A DNA stretch of 64,000 bases from JAEINY01 sp942490535 (GTDB lineage: Bacteria > Bacteroidota > Bacteroidia > Bacteroidales > Marinilabiliaceae): positions 868,001 through 932,000 of the forward strand of contig CALNXQ010000002.1 in NCBI GenBank assembly GCA_942490535.1, written 5' to 3'. A program made the position numbers and the translations under genes. Below are positions 52,469 through 60,544 of this stretch, in pieces. The stretch's first letter is position 1; every line of letters starts with the position of its first letter. The notes below the pieces were generated by a model. It had not been told where the DNA came from. It ran no database searches and worked only from the letters and a program-made list of their open reading frames with translations.

Positions 52469-53782
52469 ATGAGTAACTATTCACGAAGAGATTTTTTAGG
52501 TACGGGCATCGTGGCCGCAACGATGGGATTAACCACCCTTTCGGCCATAATGAGTAGCCGCAAAAAGACAGTTCCTTACCTGCCACCTCTTCTGGATAGC
52601 GCGCCGGATGGCCCGGTTTTGAAAGCCGGATTGATTGGCTGCGGCGCGCGGGGCACTGGTGCCGCCGTTGACTTCCTGGAGGCAGGTCCGAATCTGGAGC
52701 TTGTTGCCCTGGGCGATGTCTTTGAGGATAAACTGCAAACCTGCCGGGATAATCTCAAGACCCGCAAAGGCATTGAAATTGATTCGGAAAAGTGTTTTGT
52801 CGGTTTTGATGCTTACGAAAAAGTACTGGATGTCGGGGTGGATATTGTATTATTGGCCACGCCGCCCTATTTCCGGCCAGCTCAATTTGAAGCCGCAGTA
52901 AAAGCCGGGAAACACATCTTCATGGAGAAACCGGTGGCGGTGGATCCGGCCGGTTTTCGATCCATCCTGATCAATGCCCACCGGGCAGATGAAATGGGGC
53001 TATGTGTCATTACCGGAACCATTAAACGGCATCAAAAGGATTATGTGGAAACCTATCGGCGCGTGCATCAGGGCGAGATAGGCGATATCGTGTCGGCCAA
53101 CACGTATTATAACCAGGGAAAACTATGGCATGTGAATCCCAAAGCAGAATGGAGTGAGATGGAAGCCATGCTGCGTAACTGGGTTAACTGGTGCTGGTTG
53201 TCGGGCGATCACATTGTGGAGCAACATGTTCATAACCTGGACCTGATGAACTGGTTCATTGGCACACATCCGGTAAAAGCCACCGGTTTTGGTAGTCGTC
53301 AGCGACGCTTCACCGGTAATCAATACGACCATTTCAGTGTTGACTACACCTATCCCAACCAGGTGCATGTGCACAGCATGTGCCGCCAGATTCATGGCTG
53401 CAGTAACAATGTATCCGACCTCATCCGGGGCACTAAGGGCTATACCAATTGTGAAAATACCCTATTTAATGCCGATGGATCGATAAAATGGAAATACCCT
53501 TTAACGCCTGAACAAGAAGAAGACCGCTGGCACTTCTTTTGGCGCGCCTATCGCCAGGAGCACATCGACCTGGTCACGGCCATTCGAACCAACACCCCCG
53601 TGAACGAAGCCCATCAAATTGCCGAGTCCTCGCTGACCGGTATTATGGGGCGCATTTCAGCCTACACCGGCAAAACCGTGACCTGGGATGAGATGCTAAA
53701 CAGCGAGGTGCATCTGGGCCCCAAACATTTTGTGATGGGACCGGTGGAGATGGATAAGTCCATTCCGGTTCCGGGCCTATAG
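52469..53782 (+). CDS. Tat-exported Gfo/Idh/MocA-family oxidoreductase
   Basis: 437 residues. The N-terminus has a twin-arginine signal (SRRDFLGTG, followed by a hydrophobic stretch), so the protein is exported folded, with its cofactor. The Rossmann part shows GLIGCGARGTGAA, and the conserved EKPVAVDP lies near residue 155. The C-terminal half is of the Bacteroidota/Planctomycetes type (DHIVEQHVHNLDLMNW). Family members oxidise or reduce sugars and inositols, or open glycosidic bonds through an oxidised intermediate, with tightly bound NAD. The upstream gene is a periplasmic cytochrome-SUMF1 fusion, 25 bp away, so the two are probably cotranscribed. Confidence 0.93.
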   Translation: MSNYSRRDFLGTGIVAATMGLTTLSAIMSSRKKTVPYLPPLLDSAPDGPVLKAGLIGCGARGTGAAVDFLEAGPNLELVALGDVFEDKLQTCRDNLKTRKGIEIDSEKCFVGFDAYEKVLDVGVDIVLLATPPYFRPAQFEAAVKAGKHIFMEKPVAVDPAGFRSILINAHRADEMGLCVITGTIKRHQKDYVETYRRVHQGEIGDIVSANTYYNQGKLWHVNPKAEWSEMEAMLRNWVNWCWLSGDHIVEQHVHNLDLMNWFIGTHPVKATGFGSRQRRFTGNQYDHFSVDYTYPNQVHVHSMCRQIHGCSNNVSDLIRGTKGYTNCENTLFNADGSIKWKYPLTPEQEEDRWHFFWRAYRQEHIDLVTAIRTNTPVNEAHQIAESSLTGIMGRISAYTGKTVTWDEMLNSEVHLGPKHFVMGPVEMDKSIPVPGL

Positions 53783-53995
53783 CCTACTGATCAAGCCTGA
53801 TAGACTAACAACTTCTTTTTTTTTTGAGGGTTGACAGCCTGAATGTAAAGGGAGCGCACGACTATTTCAGTCACTGCTCCATTCGTGTGCAACCGTTTAC
53901 TTGCTCATAACTGCTCTTCATCCGCTATAGATGCCATTCACAAACTCAAGCTAAATAAGGTGTGCTTGACACTCATGCGAAACCGGTAAAATACC

Positions 53996-54003
53996 TATAC
54001 TTG
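53996..54003 (+). promoter_or_regulatory. Possible promoter -7 element of a small RNA
   Basis: TATACTTG resembles TAnnTTTG. The best TTG is 27 bp upstream, longer than usual, so this call is weak. Confidence 0.3.
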
Positions 54004-54009
54004 CACTGA

Positions 54010-54147
54010 CAGGAAAATCCAATAACCTAAACAACATCTTAAACAACAAGGTTATTTTCCTAACAAAGACTTTCCTAGCTTTACAATTAAGTAGTTTGAT
54101 TCCCTAACAAAAAAAAGCAATCTCACCCCAATGAGATTGCTTCTTTT
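54010..54147 (+). ncRNA. Candidate small RNA, about 138 nt
   Basis: The segment follows a promoter-like box and ends in a strong intrinsic terminator (AAGCAATCTCA with TGAGATTGCTT, 54115-54142, then TTCTTTT). Its 5' part (54011-54061) folds by pairing ATAACCT and AGGAAA with AGGTTAT and TTTCCT. No open frame of use lies inside. The terminator is 333 bp after the preceding gene, too far for a usual gene terminator. It could also be the 3' end of that gene's transcript. Confidence 0.4.
54115..54147 (+). terminator. Intrinsic terminator upstream of the LytTR gene
   Basis: An 11-bp perfect stem with a six-base loop, then a T-rich tail (TTCTTTT). Confidence 0.82.
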
Positions 54148-54343
54148 ATACGTTGCCAAACACTTTTTACGCCGCAACGGCCACCTAATGATATTTATCA
54201 TTGAGCTCGTCCAAATCGACAGTTACATTTACATGCCATTGGAAAAACAACCGGGCCGCTTTACTGGTGATTCAAGTAATAATTCATAAACCTTATATAA
54301 CAGGAGCCTTACGCAGTAACGTTTCTTTCAAGTATCACTAACC

Positions 54344-55087
54344 ATGTTTCTGAAGACCATTATTGTTGATAACGAACCGCATGCCGTGGCCATTATTGAG
54401 AAAGTACTTCTCAATGAGTGCCATAACGTATCCATCGTGGGAAAAACCACCCGGCCGGCTGAAGCCATCAGCTTGATTATGCAACACCAGCCCGACATGG
54501 TTTTTCTTGACATTGAAATGGGAAGCATGAGTGGTTTTGATTTACTGGATCATCTGCCATCCGTTGATTTTGAAGTTATTTTTGTGACTGCCTGGGATCA
54601 CTATGCCCTGGAAGCCATCAAAAAACAAGCCATTGATTACTTACTGAAACCCATAAGGGTGAAGGATCTGGTGAGTGCTGTGGAAAAAGTACGAGCGCGT
54701 AAGCTGAAAGGGCAACTGCCAAGCCCTTCTCCCCAGCCTGAAGAAAGCGTTCCATCACCTATGCAAACCATCAAAATCCCCACTTCATCGGGTATTGATT
54801 TTGTAAAAGTTACGCACATCTGCCGCTTAGAAGCCAGCGGGTCCTACACGAAAGTGTATACTTGTGATCAAAAAAACCACCTGGCCTCAAAGAGTTTAAA
54901 AGAGATGGAGCAAATGCTGCCTTCCAAACACTTCTTTCGGGCCCATCGCTCGCACATCATAAACACGTCCTTTATTAAGAGTTACCTGAAAGAAGGAAAC
55001 GGGCTCATAGTATTGGAAGATGGCACTCAAATTCCATTATCACGCCGTCAGAAAGATCAATTCATGCGGCTGCTAAATGAGCAATAA
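54344..55087 (+). CDS. LytTR-type response regulator
   Basis: 247 residues. The receiver domain has the phospho-acceptor Asp56 in MVFLDIEMG and the switch Lys in YLLKPI. One acidic residue of the usual pair near the N-terminus is Asn (VDNEP). A linker of Pro and Ser (about 123-140) leads to a LytTR DNA-binding domain (about 145-245, CRLEASGSYTKVYT, FFRAHRSHIINTSFI). Such regulators normally pair with a YehU-type kinase, but none is adjacent, so the partner is elsewhere. The 5' region contains a terminator and a possible small RNA. Confidence 0.93.
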   Translation: MFLKTIIVDNEPHAVAIIEKVLLNECHNVSIVGKTTRPAEAISLIMQHQPDMVFLDIEMGSMSGFDLLDHLPSVDFEVIFVTAWDHYALEAIKKQAIDYLLKPIRVKDLVSAVEKVRARKLKGQLPSPSPQPEESVPSPMQTIKIPTSSGIDFVKVTHICRLEASGSYTKVYTCDQKNHLASKSLKEMEQMLPSKHFFRAHRSHIINTSFIKSYLKEGNGLIVLEDGTQIPLSRRQKDQFMRLLNEQ

Positions 55088-55110
55088 TGGACCGCCAGCC
55101 AGTGCTTCGT

Positions 55111-55140
55111 AAAAAAAAGCGTCTCCTTATCTGAAACGCT
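55111..55140 (-). terminator. Terminator after the M28 peptidase gene
   Basis: On the minus strand AGCGTTTC and GAGACGCT form an 8-bp stem (one G-U pair) followed by seven or eight U. It lies between two convergent genes. Confidence 0.77.
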
Positions 55141-55164
55141 CTTTGCACTGTTCTTATAACCGAT

Positions 55165-56610
55165 TTAAAACCGCCAGCCCAGCGTCAATCGACTGTTCAC
55201 CTGATTCACGTCCCCATTGGAGGTATCCTGATACAAGCTCGTCAGGCTGCGACGCATCACCCATCCCAATTGAACCTTCCCGACTTCCATTCCTACCCCG
55301 ACACTAAGGCCATAACCCCGGTCATTATAATCTGTATCATAATTCATTTTTCGGCCGCCTGCCTTACCATTTATGTGCCAACTGTAATAACCACCTGCCA
55401 TAACAAAAAAGTTAGGATAAAAATCGCTGCCACTGTTGGTGCGCAACATCAGGTTCAACGGTGTGGTGATGGCGTGTTGACGGAAGGTGCCATCCGGATG
55501 TTTGGCACTGTTATAATCATAGGTAACCTCCGGCTGAAGAAACAAGGCATCCGTCAATTTCAACTGCGCATAAAATCCTGTCTCAAAACTCATGCGTGAC
55601 TTGCTCCTGAAAAAATCATCTTTATAATCAAGATAAGTAGATCCCATGGCCAGGCGATAGCCCAAAACAAAGGCAGGACTGGTGTTTTTTGCCTTGCGAT
55701 GGGCAATCAATTGCTCCTGTTGCGATAATTTTAAAGTGACCCCACCCAACAAATCAGCCACCTTATCCATTCCCTCATAATCCAGTTTCTCAGCCGTATC
55801 TTCCGGTTGATGATAGGGCGATTTCTTGCCGGTATAAGCGGCAGCCGAGGGTATCTCATAGTTCAGAAAAGAACCGGTATCGGTATTCGGCACTTTTCGC
55901 TTATTCATTTTATCAATAACCACCTGCTTTTCCTGGGCTACCTGACGTGCCAGCTCTTCTCCCCCTGTGAGCAAACCCATCCCCAGCAGGCGAACACCTC
56001 CAATGGAGGAGTACATTCCCACCATGTCAAGGCTAAACATAAACTTAATTTGATCGGGATTAATGATCCCATCGCTTAAAAAATAGTCGGATCCAATCAA
56101 GCCACTTTCTTCAGCATCAAAAGCCACAATAACGACGCTTCGCTTCAGTTGACGTTGATGCGCTTTGAGGTATCGCGCCACTTCAATAAGCGTAGCCACA
56201 CCCGAAGCATTATCATCAGCGCCATTAAAGATGACACGGCCATTCTTACGCGTCTCGTATCCCATATGATCGTAATGGGCGCCTAATACAATGTACTCAT
56301 TTTTCAAATGCGGATCAGCACCCTCCAAATAGCCCACCACATTGGTGGCTGACACCTGAATGGCTCCACTTTTGAACGCAAAATTGTGACAGTATTGTTT
56401 GGCCAACGGCTGAAGGCCTACCGCTTCAAATTGCCGGATAATATAGTCTACTGCCTTTTCTTTACCTTCCGTTCCCAATCCCCGTCCTTCCAGGGAATCG
56501 GCAGCTAAAACAGACACGTGTTGTGCTAATACTTCAGCCCTGTTTTGGGCCTGGGTTAAGGTGGTCATCATTAAAGTAATGAGAACCAGAAATACGCTTT
56601 GGTTTTTCAT
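55165..56610 (-). CDS. M28 metallopeptidase fused to an outer-membrane barrel domain
   Basis: 481 residues from ATG 56610 (the longer frame starts at a TTG). After the signal peptide, the M28 zinc peptidase domain (about 25-300) has all ligands in order: GAHYDHMG, GADDNASG, AFDAEESG with the catalytic Glu, SLDMVG and SPYHQPEDTAEKL. From about 320 to the end, beta-strands such as YRLAMGSTYLDYK, FFVMAGGYYSWHI, SVGVGMEVGKVQLGW, and a C-terminal aromatic (TLGWRF) indicate a PorT-like barrel. The peptidase would therefore be anchored at the outer membrane. Most M28 aminopeptidases lack such a domain. It has its own terminator. Confidence 0.88.
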   Translation of the reverse strand: MKNQSVFLVLITLMMTTLTQAQNRAEVLAQHVSVLAADSLEGRGLGTEGKEKAVDYIIRQFEAVGLQPLAKQYCHNFAFKSGAIQVSATNVVGYLEGADPHLKNEYIVLGAHYDHMGYETRKNGRVIFNGADDNASGVATLIEVARYLKAHQRQLKRSVVIVAFDAEESGLIGSDYFLSDGIINPDQIKFMFSLDMVGMYSSIGGVRLLGMGLLTGGEELARQVAQEKQVVIDKMNKRKVPNTDTGSFLNYEIPSAAAYTGKKSPYHQPEDTAEKLDYEGMDKVADLLGGVTLKLSQQEQLIAHRKAKNTSPAFVLGYRLAMGSTYLDYKDDFFRSKSRMSFETGFYAQLKLTDALFLQPEVTYDYNSAKHPDGTFRQHAITTPLNLMLRTNSGSDFYPNFFVMAGGYYSWHINGKAGGRKMNYDTDYNDRGYGLSVGVGMEVGKVQLGWVMRRSLTSLYQDTSNGDVNQVNSRLTLGWRF

Positions 56611-56661
56611 AGGTAATTCTTCTAACAATATTATTTAACCTACAAATATACTGTTTAATCC

Positions 56662-57117
56662 CTAATGCGCCCTTCTAACATTCGTTATAATATATTGTAA
56701 AACGCAATTCCCTTCACCATTGGCTTCAATCATGTCCAAATGCATGCCACATTTTTCTGCCAGTCGGGCTGAAGCTTTATTCGCTTTATACATTCGCGCA
56801 ATAACCTGCTTCACGTTTAGCTGATAAAAACTGTGATTAATCAGTGCTCTACACACTTCCGTACCATACCCTTTACCCCAGAAGTGATGATCCAGAATGT
56901 AGCCTAACTCCAGGACGCATTCATCATTCATCGTATTAAAAAGACCAGCTTCACCAATCAGCTGACGGGTGCTCAGTTCTTCAATTACAAAGAGTCCATA
57001 ACCTTTTGGATAATGAATCGAATGGCTGCGGAACTTGTTCTCCAGATCATGCCGGCTCCAAATAGACCGGGCATGGGGAATGTACTGCATATTAATGGCA
57101 TTGTTATAGATCTTTAA
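56662..57117 (-). pseudogene. GNAT acetyltransferase, 3' part, cut by IS insertion
   Basis: A 142-codon frame (from an internal ATG at 57090) with the RimJ/RimL-like acetyl-CoA-binding motif HHFWGKGYGTEVCRAL and the ARMYKANKASARLAEKCGM segment. In-frame codons upstream of that ATG (IYNNAIN) continue to the IS end. The missing N-terminal 25 codons lie on the other side of the element at 59116-59192. Joined through the 11-bp target duplication, they give a 173-residue GNAT protein of normal length. The gene is disrupted; the fragment might still be translated but lacks the first strand and helix. Confidence 0.85.
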
Positions 57118-59115
57118 CTCACATTTCTGAGTTGCGAACTACCTGAATATCAGGTAAAATAAAACGAAAAAATCACAAAAAAAGCTGCATTTTCTGATTG
57201 TATTTTGTTAATTTTAAGTCTGTTAACAAGTAAAATACAAAAACAAGCAAGATCATGCAGCAAAACAAAAATACTAAATTTAAAGGAGAGCTTACCACGA
57301 TCATAAATGAAGAAAGCGGAATTGAAAGTAAACTGGAAAGTGTTATGAGTTTATTTGCCATAAAGAAACAGCTATCCGCTTTCGATTCACTCAAAAACAG
57401 AGGGCATAATTTATCTGATCTTCTGTGCTGTTTAATCTTAATGTCACTTCAGGGAGTCAGTAATGTTTTTAAGCTAACCATCCAGAAACAAGGTGTTAAT
57501 AAGGATGCTTATTATTCTGCCAAGAATAATGAATACATCAACTGGCATCAGCTTTTGATACTGACAGCACATCATTTTCGATGGCTAATTAGCAACCGGC
57601 CATCTTTGCAAAAAGAAGGTATAACTGCACTTATTGCCGATGACTCACCGTTAAAAAAGACTGGCAAGAAAATGGAGAAAGTGAGTATGATACATGATCA
57701 TGTGACCAATACTTATATTTTGGGCTTTAAGTTGTTAGTTCTTGGTTTCTGGGATGGCGGAAGTTTCATACCTGTCAGTTTCAGCCTTCACAGAGAAAAG
57801 GGAAGTAAGCTAAAAAAAGCAACCGATGCCCATAAACAATCCGTACGGGCTGAGCAAAAAGCAAATGTTAATTTAACCAATGCTCAACAAGCACTTGAGC
57901 GAAAACAAACGGCAGTTAACAAACACAAGGCTATTACGGAGAATACTCCAACTAGAACAAACCTGAACCGGCTTATCAATGCAGCCAATGCAGAAGAAAA
58001 AGCAATGCAAAAGGTTGCTTCCTATGAAAAGCTATTACAGGAGAAAAAAACTCAACAGGAGAAGTTAAAACAGGAACGGGATAAAATAGCAAAGACCAAT
58101 CCCACCTATGGTTTAAATAGAAAGGAAAAAGCAAAACAATTCAAGAAAAAGAGAGCAGCAGGCAGCTGTGGCAGCAAGCGCGCCAAAGAAGCAGATATCA
58201 GTAAAATCGACATGCTTGTCACCATGCTAAAACAAGCCGTAAAAAAAGGATTTGTACCAGATTATGTCCTGACCGATACATGGTTTTTCTGCAAAGAACT
58301 GCTCTTAACAGTCAATGATATGGCTACAAAAGGAGTCAAACTATTATCCATGGCTAAAATGGGAAATGCCACATACACACTTGTTTCCGATGGGAAAAAG
58401 TACAATATCCATACGCTGCTTAAAATGAGAAACCGGCAAGCAAAGTACAGCCGGAAGCTTAAGGCTCACTATATTAAAATACCAGTTGTATATGCAGACA
58501 TACGTGTTGACTTGTTTCTTGTAAAGTTTGGGGGCAATGGTACATGGAGGCTGCTGGTAACAAATGATTTAAGCATGACCTTCACGAAGGTAATGGAAGT
58601 ATACAAATTGCGTTGGAGTATTGAAGTGTTTTTCAAGGAGTGTAAGCAATATCTACACTTGGGAGGTTCCCATTCAAGTGATTTTGATGCTCAAATTGCA
58701 GACACTACACTGTCTATGATTCAGCATATCATGCTTGTGTTTTTTAAGCGCATGAACCATCAGCAGAGCTTTGGTGAGATATTCAAGGATGTATCCGATG
58801 AGTTGATAGAAGCCACGCTCGCTGAGACAATCTGGGAAATATTTATTAAGGTAATGGTAGTTTTAGCAGAGATTATTAATGCGGATGCCATGGAAATGCA
58901 AATACAGGCGATGCGAAAACCAGAGGCGATGCACATGGTGAAGAGGCTAATATGTGAAAGAAGGGAACTCAAAAGTGTGGCATGAAAAACGCAGACTCCC
59001 CATCTGGGTCGTATGTAATTGCTACACACCTTGTTGTATTGTGATATTTTAAGTTACATAGTCCATTTGGGCAAAAATACTAGCTGATTTTAAGCATATT
59101 GCATCTCAGAATTAT
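57118..59115 (+). mobile_element. IS4-family insertion sequence, complete
   Basis: About 2.0 kb. It is flanked by an 11-bp direct repeat TAGATCTTTAA at 57107-57117 and 59116-59126, the target-site duplication size usual for IS4. The ends are imperfect inverted repeats: ACATTTCTGAGTTGC at 57121 on the left against ATAATTCTGAGATGC read inward from 59115 on the right. Three bases on the left (57118-57120) fit neither the repeat nor the end exactly. One transposase gene fills most of the element. Confidence 0.88.
57255..58985 (+). CDS. IS4-family DDE transposase
   Basis: 576 residues, longer than most IS4 transposases. First catalytic Asp in IADDSP (129/130), second in VLTDTWFF (341), Glu457 in the signature Y450-x2-R453-x3-E457-x6-K464, which matches the IS4 YREK box exactly. 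Between the first and second Asp, residues about 186-282 form a charged, coiled-coil-like insert (KANVNLTNAQQALERKQTAV, LLQEKKTQQEKLKQERDKI) that accounts for the extra length. The frame is intact and the element has clean target duplications, so it may be active. Confidence 0.93.
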   Translation: MQQNKNTKFKGELTTIINEESGIESKLESVMSLFAIKKQLSAFDSLKNRGHNLSDLLCCLILMSLQGVSNVFKLTIQKQGVNKDAYYSAKNNEYINWHQLLILTAHHFRWLISNRPSLQKEGITALIADDSPLKKTGKKMEKVSMIHDHVTNTYILGFKLLVLGFWDGGSFIPVSFSLHREKGSKLKKATDAHKQSVRAEQKANVNLTNAQQALERKQTAVNKHKAITENTPTRTNLNRLINAANAEEKAMQKVASYEKLLQEKKTQQEKLKQERDKIAKTNPTYGLNRKEKAKQFKKKRAAGSCGSKRAKEADISKIDMLVTMLKQAVKKGFVPDYVLTDTWFFCKELLLTVNDMATKGVKLLSMAKMGNATYTLVSDGKKYNIHTLLKMRNRQAKYSRKLKAHYIKIPVVYADIRVDLFLVKFGGNGTWRLLVTNDLSMTFTKVMEVYKLRWSIEVFFKECKQYLHLGGSHSSDFDAQIADTTLSMIQHIMLVFFKRMNHQQSFGEIFKDVSDELIEATLAETIWEIFIKVMVVLAEIINADAMEMQIQAMRKPEAMHMVKRLICERRELKSVA

Positions 59116-59192
59116 TAGATCTTTAATAAAATATCGAGATCAGAAAGCTGAAATTCACGAATGCGCAAATTAGTGGTTAATAGATCGTACAT
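59116..59192 (-). pseudogene. GNAT acetyltransferase, 5' fragment
   Basis: Minus-strand ATG at 59192 opens 25 codons (MYDLLTTNLRIREFQLSDLD, ending ILLKI), with the LRIREF start strand of GNAT enzymes. The frame then meets a TAA made by the end of the IS. The same 11-bp target sequence at 57107-57117 continues it in frame with the 3' part, which proves the insertion point. Confidence 0.85.
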
Positions 59193-59284
59193 GGAAACGC
59201 GTGTATGATTGATAGGCAACAGCCCTATCCAACTTCAATGAATTATTCAGCTGAAACCTAATAAGGCTGCGACTTTACTATTAC

Positions 59285-59437
59285 TTACTCACATTGATTC
59301 ACCGGCATATAGCTCACTGGCCGGTTGGAGGGTTCTGTTTCGGCATTGACAGGTAACCAGTCGCCGTAATGGGTAATATTCAGAGTAGTATATTTTTCAT
59401 TTCTAATAAATTTAGGTTTCGTTAAAAATATTGTTTT
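59285..59437 (-). pseudogene. Possible 3' remnant of a lost gene
   Basis: A 50-codon frame without a start codon ends in TAA at 59285. It reads YTTLNITHYGDWLPVNAETE, then PVSYMPVNQCE, which looks like the C-terminal tail of a folded protein and not random sequence. No family is recognised. The rest of this 415-bp interval up to the next gene shows nothing else. Confidence 0.3.
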
Positions 59438-59595
59438 TTAGACTATTGTTCACAGTGGATGAAGCGGATAGAAGCATGATTATTCTCATGTACTAATAAT
59501 GTATATGTTCCTGTACTCCTCGTTTAAATGTTCAACTTGTATTTATTCAGTTCTCGAAAAGCTATAAATCCATCCATGAATAGGATTCATCGGCG

Positions 59596-59603
59596 TATCT
59601 TTG
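59596..59603 (+). promoter_or_regulatory. Promoter -7 element touching the start codon
   Basis: TATCTTTG fits TAnnTTTG and ends 4 bp before the first ATG of the next gene. Transcription should begin at or beside that ATG. Confidence 0.45.
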
Positions 59604-59607
59604 CACA

Positions 59608-59901
59608 ATGATGGAAGCACTGTTTAAACGAATATTGGAAAAAGAGTTTGAGGCTAATGAGATCCAAATGGGCATACGTGTGTATGCTTATGCCTCGGAA
59701 AATAACCGCACGGTAACTTATGCCGGGGAATGCCTGTTGGGTGGACGAAAAATAATGACTCTGCGCATTGATGCCACACCTCCTTTCGCCACTCAAATTT
59801 CAACTGCCACCTTTTTGGAACCCGCTAAGCTACGTCACTATGCGGAAATCATTGAAGAAGCGGCTCGTTCATTCTATCGGCTGGCTAATGACCCCGATTA
59901 G
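59608..59901 (+). CDS. Small hypothetical protein
   Basis: 97 residues beginning with two Met codons. It has a mixed alpha/beta pattern (FKRILEKEFEANEIQMGIRV, TVTYAGECLLGGRKIMTLRI) and no signal peptide or membrane segment. I do not recognise the family. A promoter-like box lies so close to the start that the message would have almost no leader. It is convergent with the gene at 59976. Confidence 0.65.
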   Translation: MMEALFKRILEKEFEANEIQMGIRVYAYASENNRTVTYAGECLLGGRKIMTLRIDATPPFATQISTATFLEPAKLRHYAEIIEEAARSFYRLANDPD

Positions 59902-59915
59902 CCTCCTCTTTATTC

Positions 59916-59948
59916 ACAAAAAAAAGGAGTTAAGCCATAAGACCAACT
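59916..59948 (-). terminator. Terminator after the 115-residue gene
   Basis: On the minus strand GGAGTT and AACTCC form a stem (13-nt loop), followed by eight U. Confidence 0.72.
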
Positions 59949-59975
59949 CCCTATTAAAAAACGATTCCTAATTCT

Positions 59976-60323
59976 TTAAAAGTGCAATCGAGCACTCAAC
60001 ACAATGGATTCTTCATCCCCATCGCTACCAGTTAAGGTCAATTCAAAACTGACTTTTTCATCGCCGATTTCCGGCTTGGTTTTACCGTAATTAAATACGA
60101 TCTCACGCCGGATGCGCTCATTTAGTGATCGCCCGGGAAGGCGAAATTCACAGGCCGATTTGGTTGCTTTTTCAGGGGCCGCAGCAATTAAAATATGCTC
60201 CAAATAACTATCAAATTTCCCAACCACTTCACCAATCTTAGAAGTCTCATACTCTAAATGCAAAATCAAAGTGTGTTTCTCATGTTCAGGTCTAACCAGT
60301 TTTGTATCGGTGTAAATAATCAT
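59976..60323 (-). CDS. Hypothetical protein, 115 residues
   Basis: 115 residues, soluble, beta-rich (HTLILHLEYETSKIGEVVGK, FELTLTGSDGDEESIVLSAR). No signal peptide. It resembles no family that I can name. A good terminator follows within 30 bp, which supports it as a real single-gene transcript. Confidence 0.68.
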   Translation of the reverse strand: MIIYTDTKLVRPEHEKHTLILHLEYETSKIGEVVGKFDSYLEHILIAAAPEKATKSACEFRLPGRSLNERIRREIVFNYGKTKPEIGDEKVSFELTLTGSDGDEESIVLSARLHF

Positions 60324-60484
60324 GGCAGAAAATTTAAAGAGTTAAACATGCTGTTACAATTTATGAAAAGATTGGTCGATATTCAAACCAATGGTACTAA
60401 TTTAACATACGAAACACTAACTATTTGGTTATGATTTTGTCATCTCAATTGTATGCCATGATATGATTAATCAAATCAAACCCA

Positions 60485-60518
60485 CAAAAAAGCCCGCAAA
60501 GAAAATCTCTGCGAGCTT
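60485..60518 (-). terminator. Terminator after the hexosaminidase gene
   Basis: On the minus strand AAGCTCGCAGAGA pairs with CTTTGCGGGCTT (one G-U), followed by six U. Confidence 0.82.
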
Positions 60519-60544
60519 GAGGTTTATCTCAAAAAATAGTCAGC

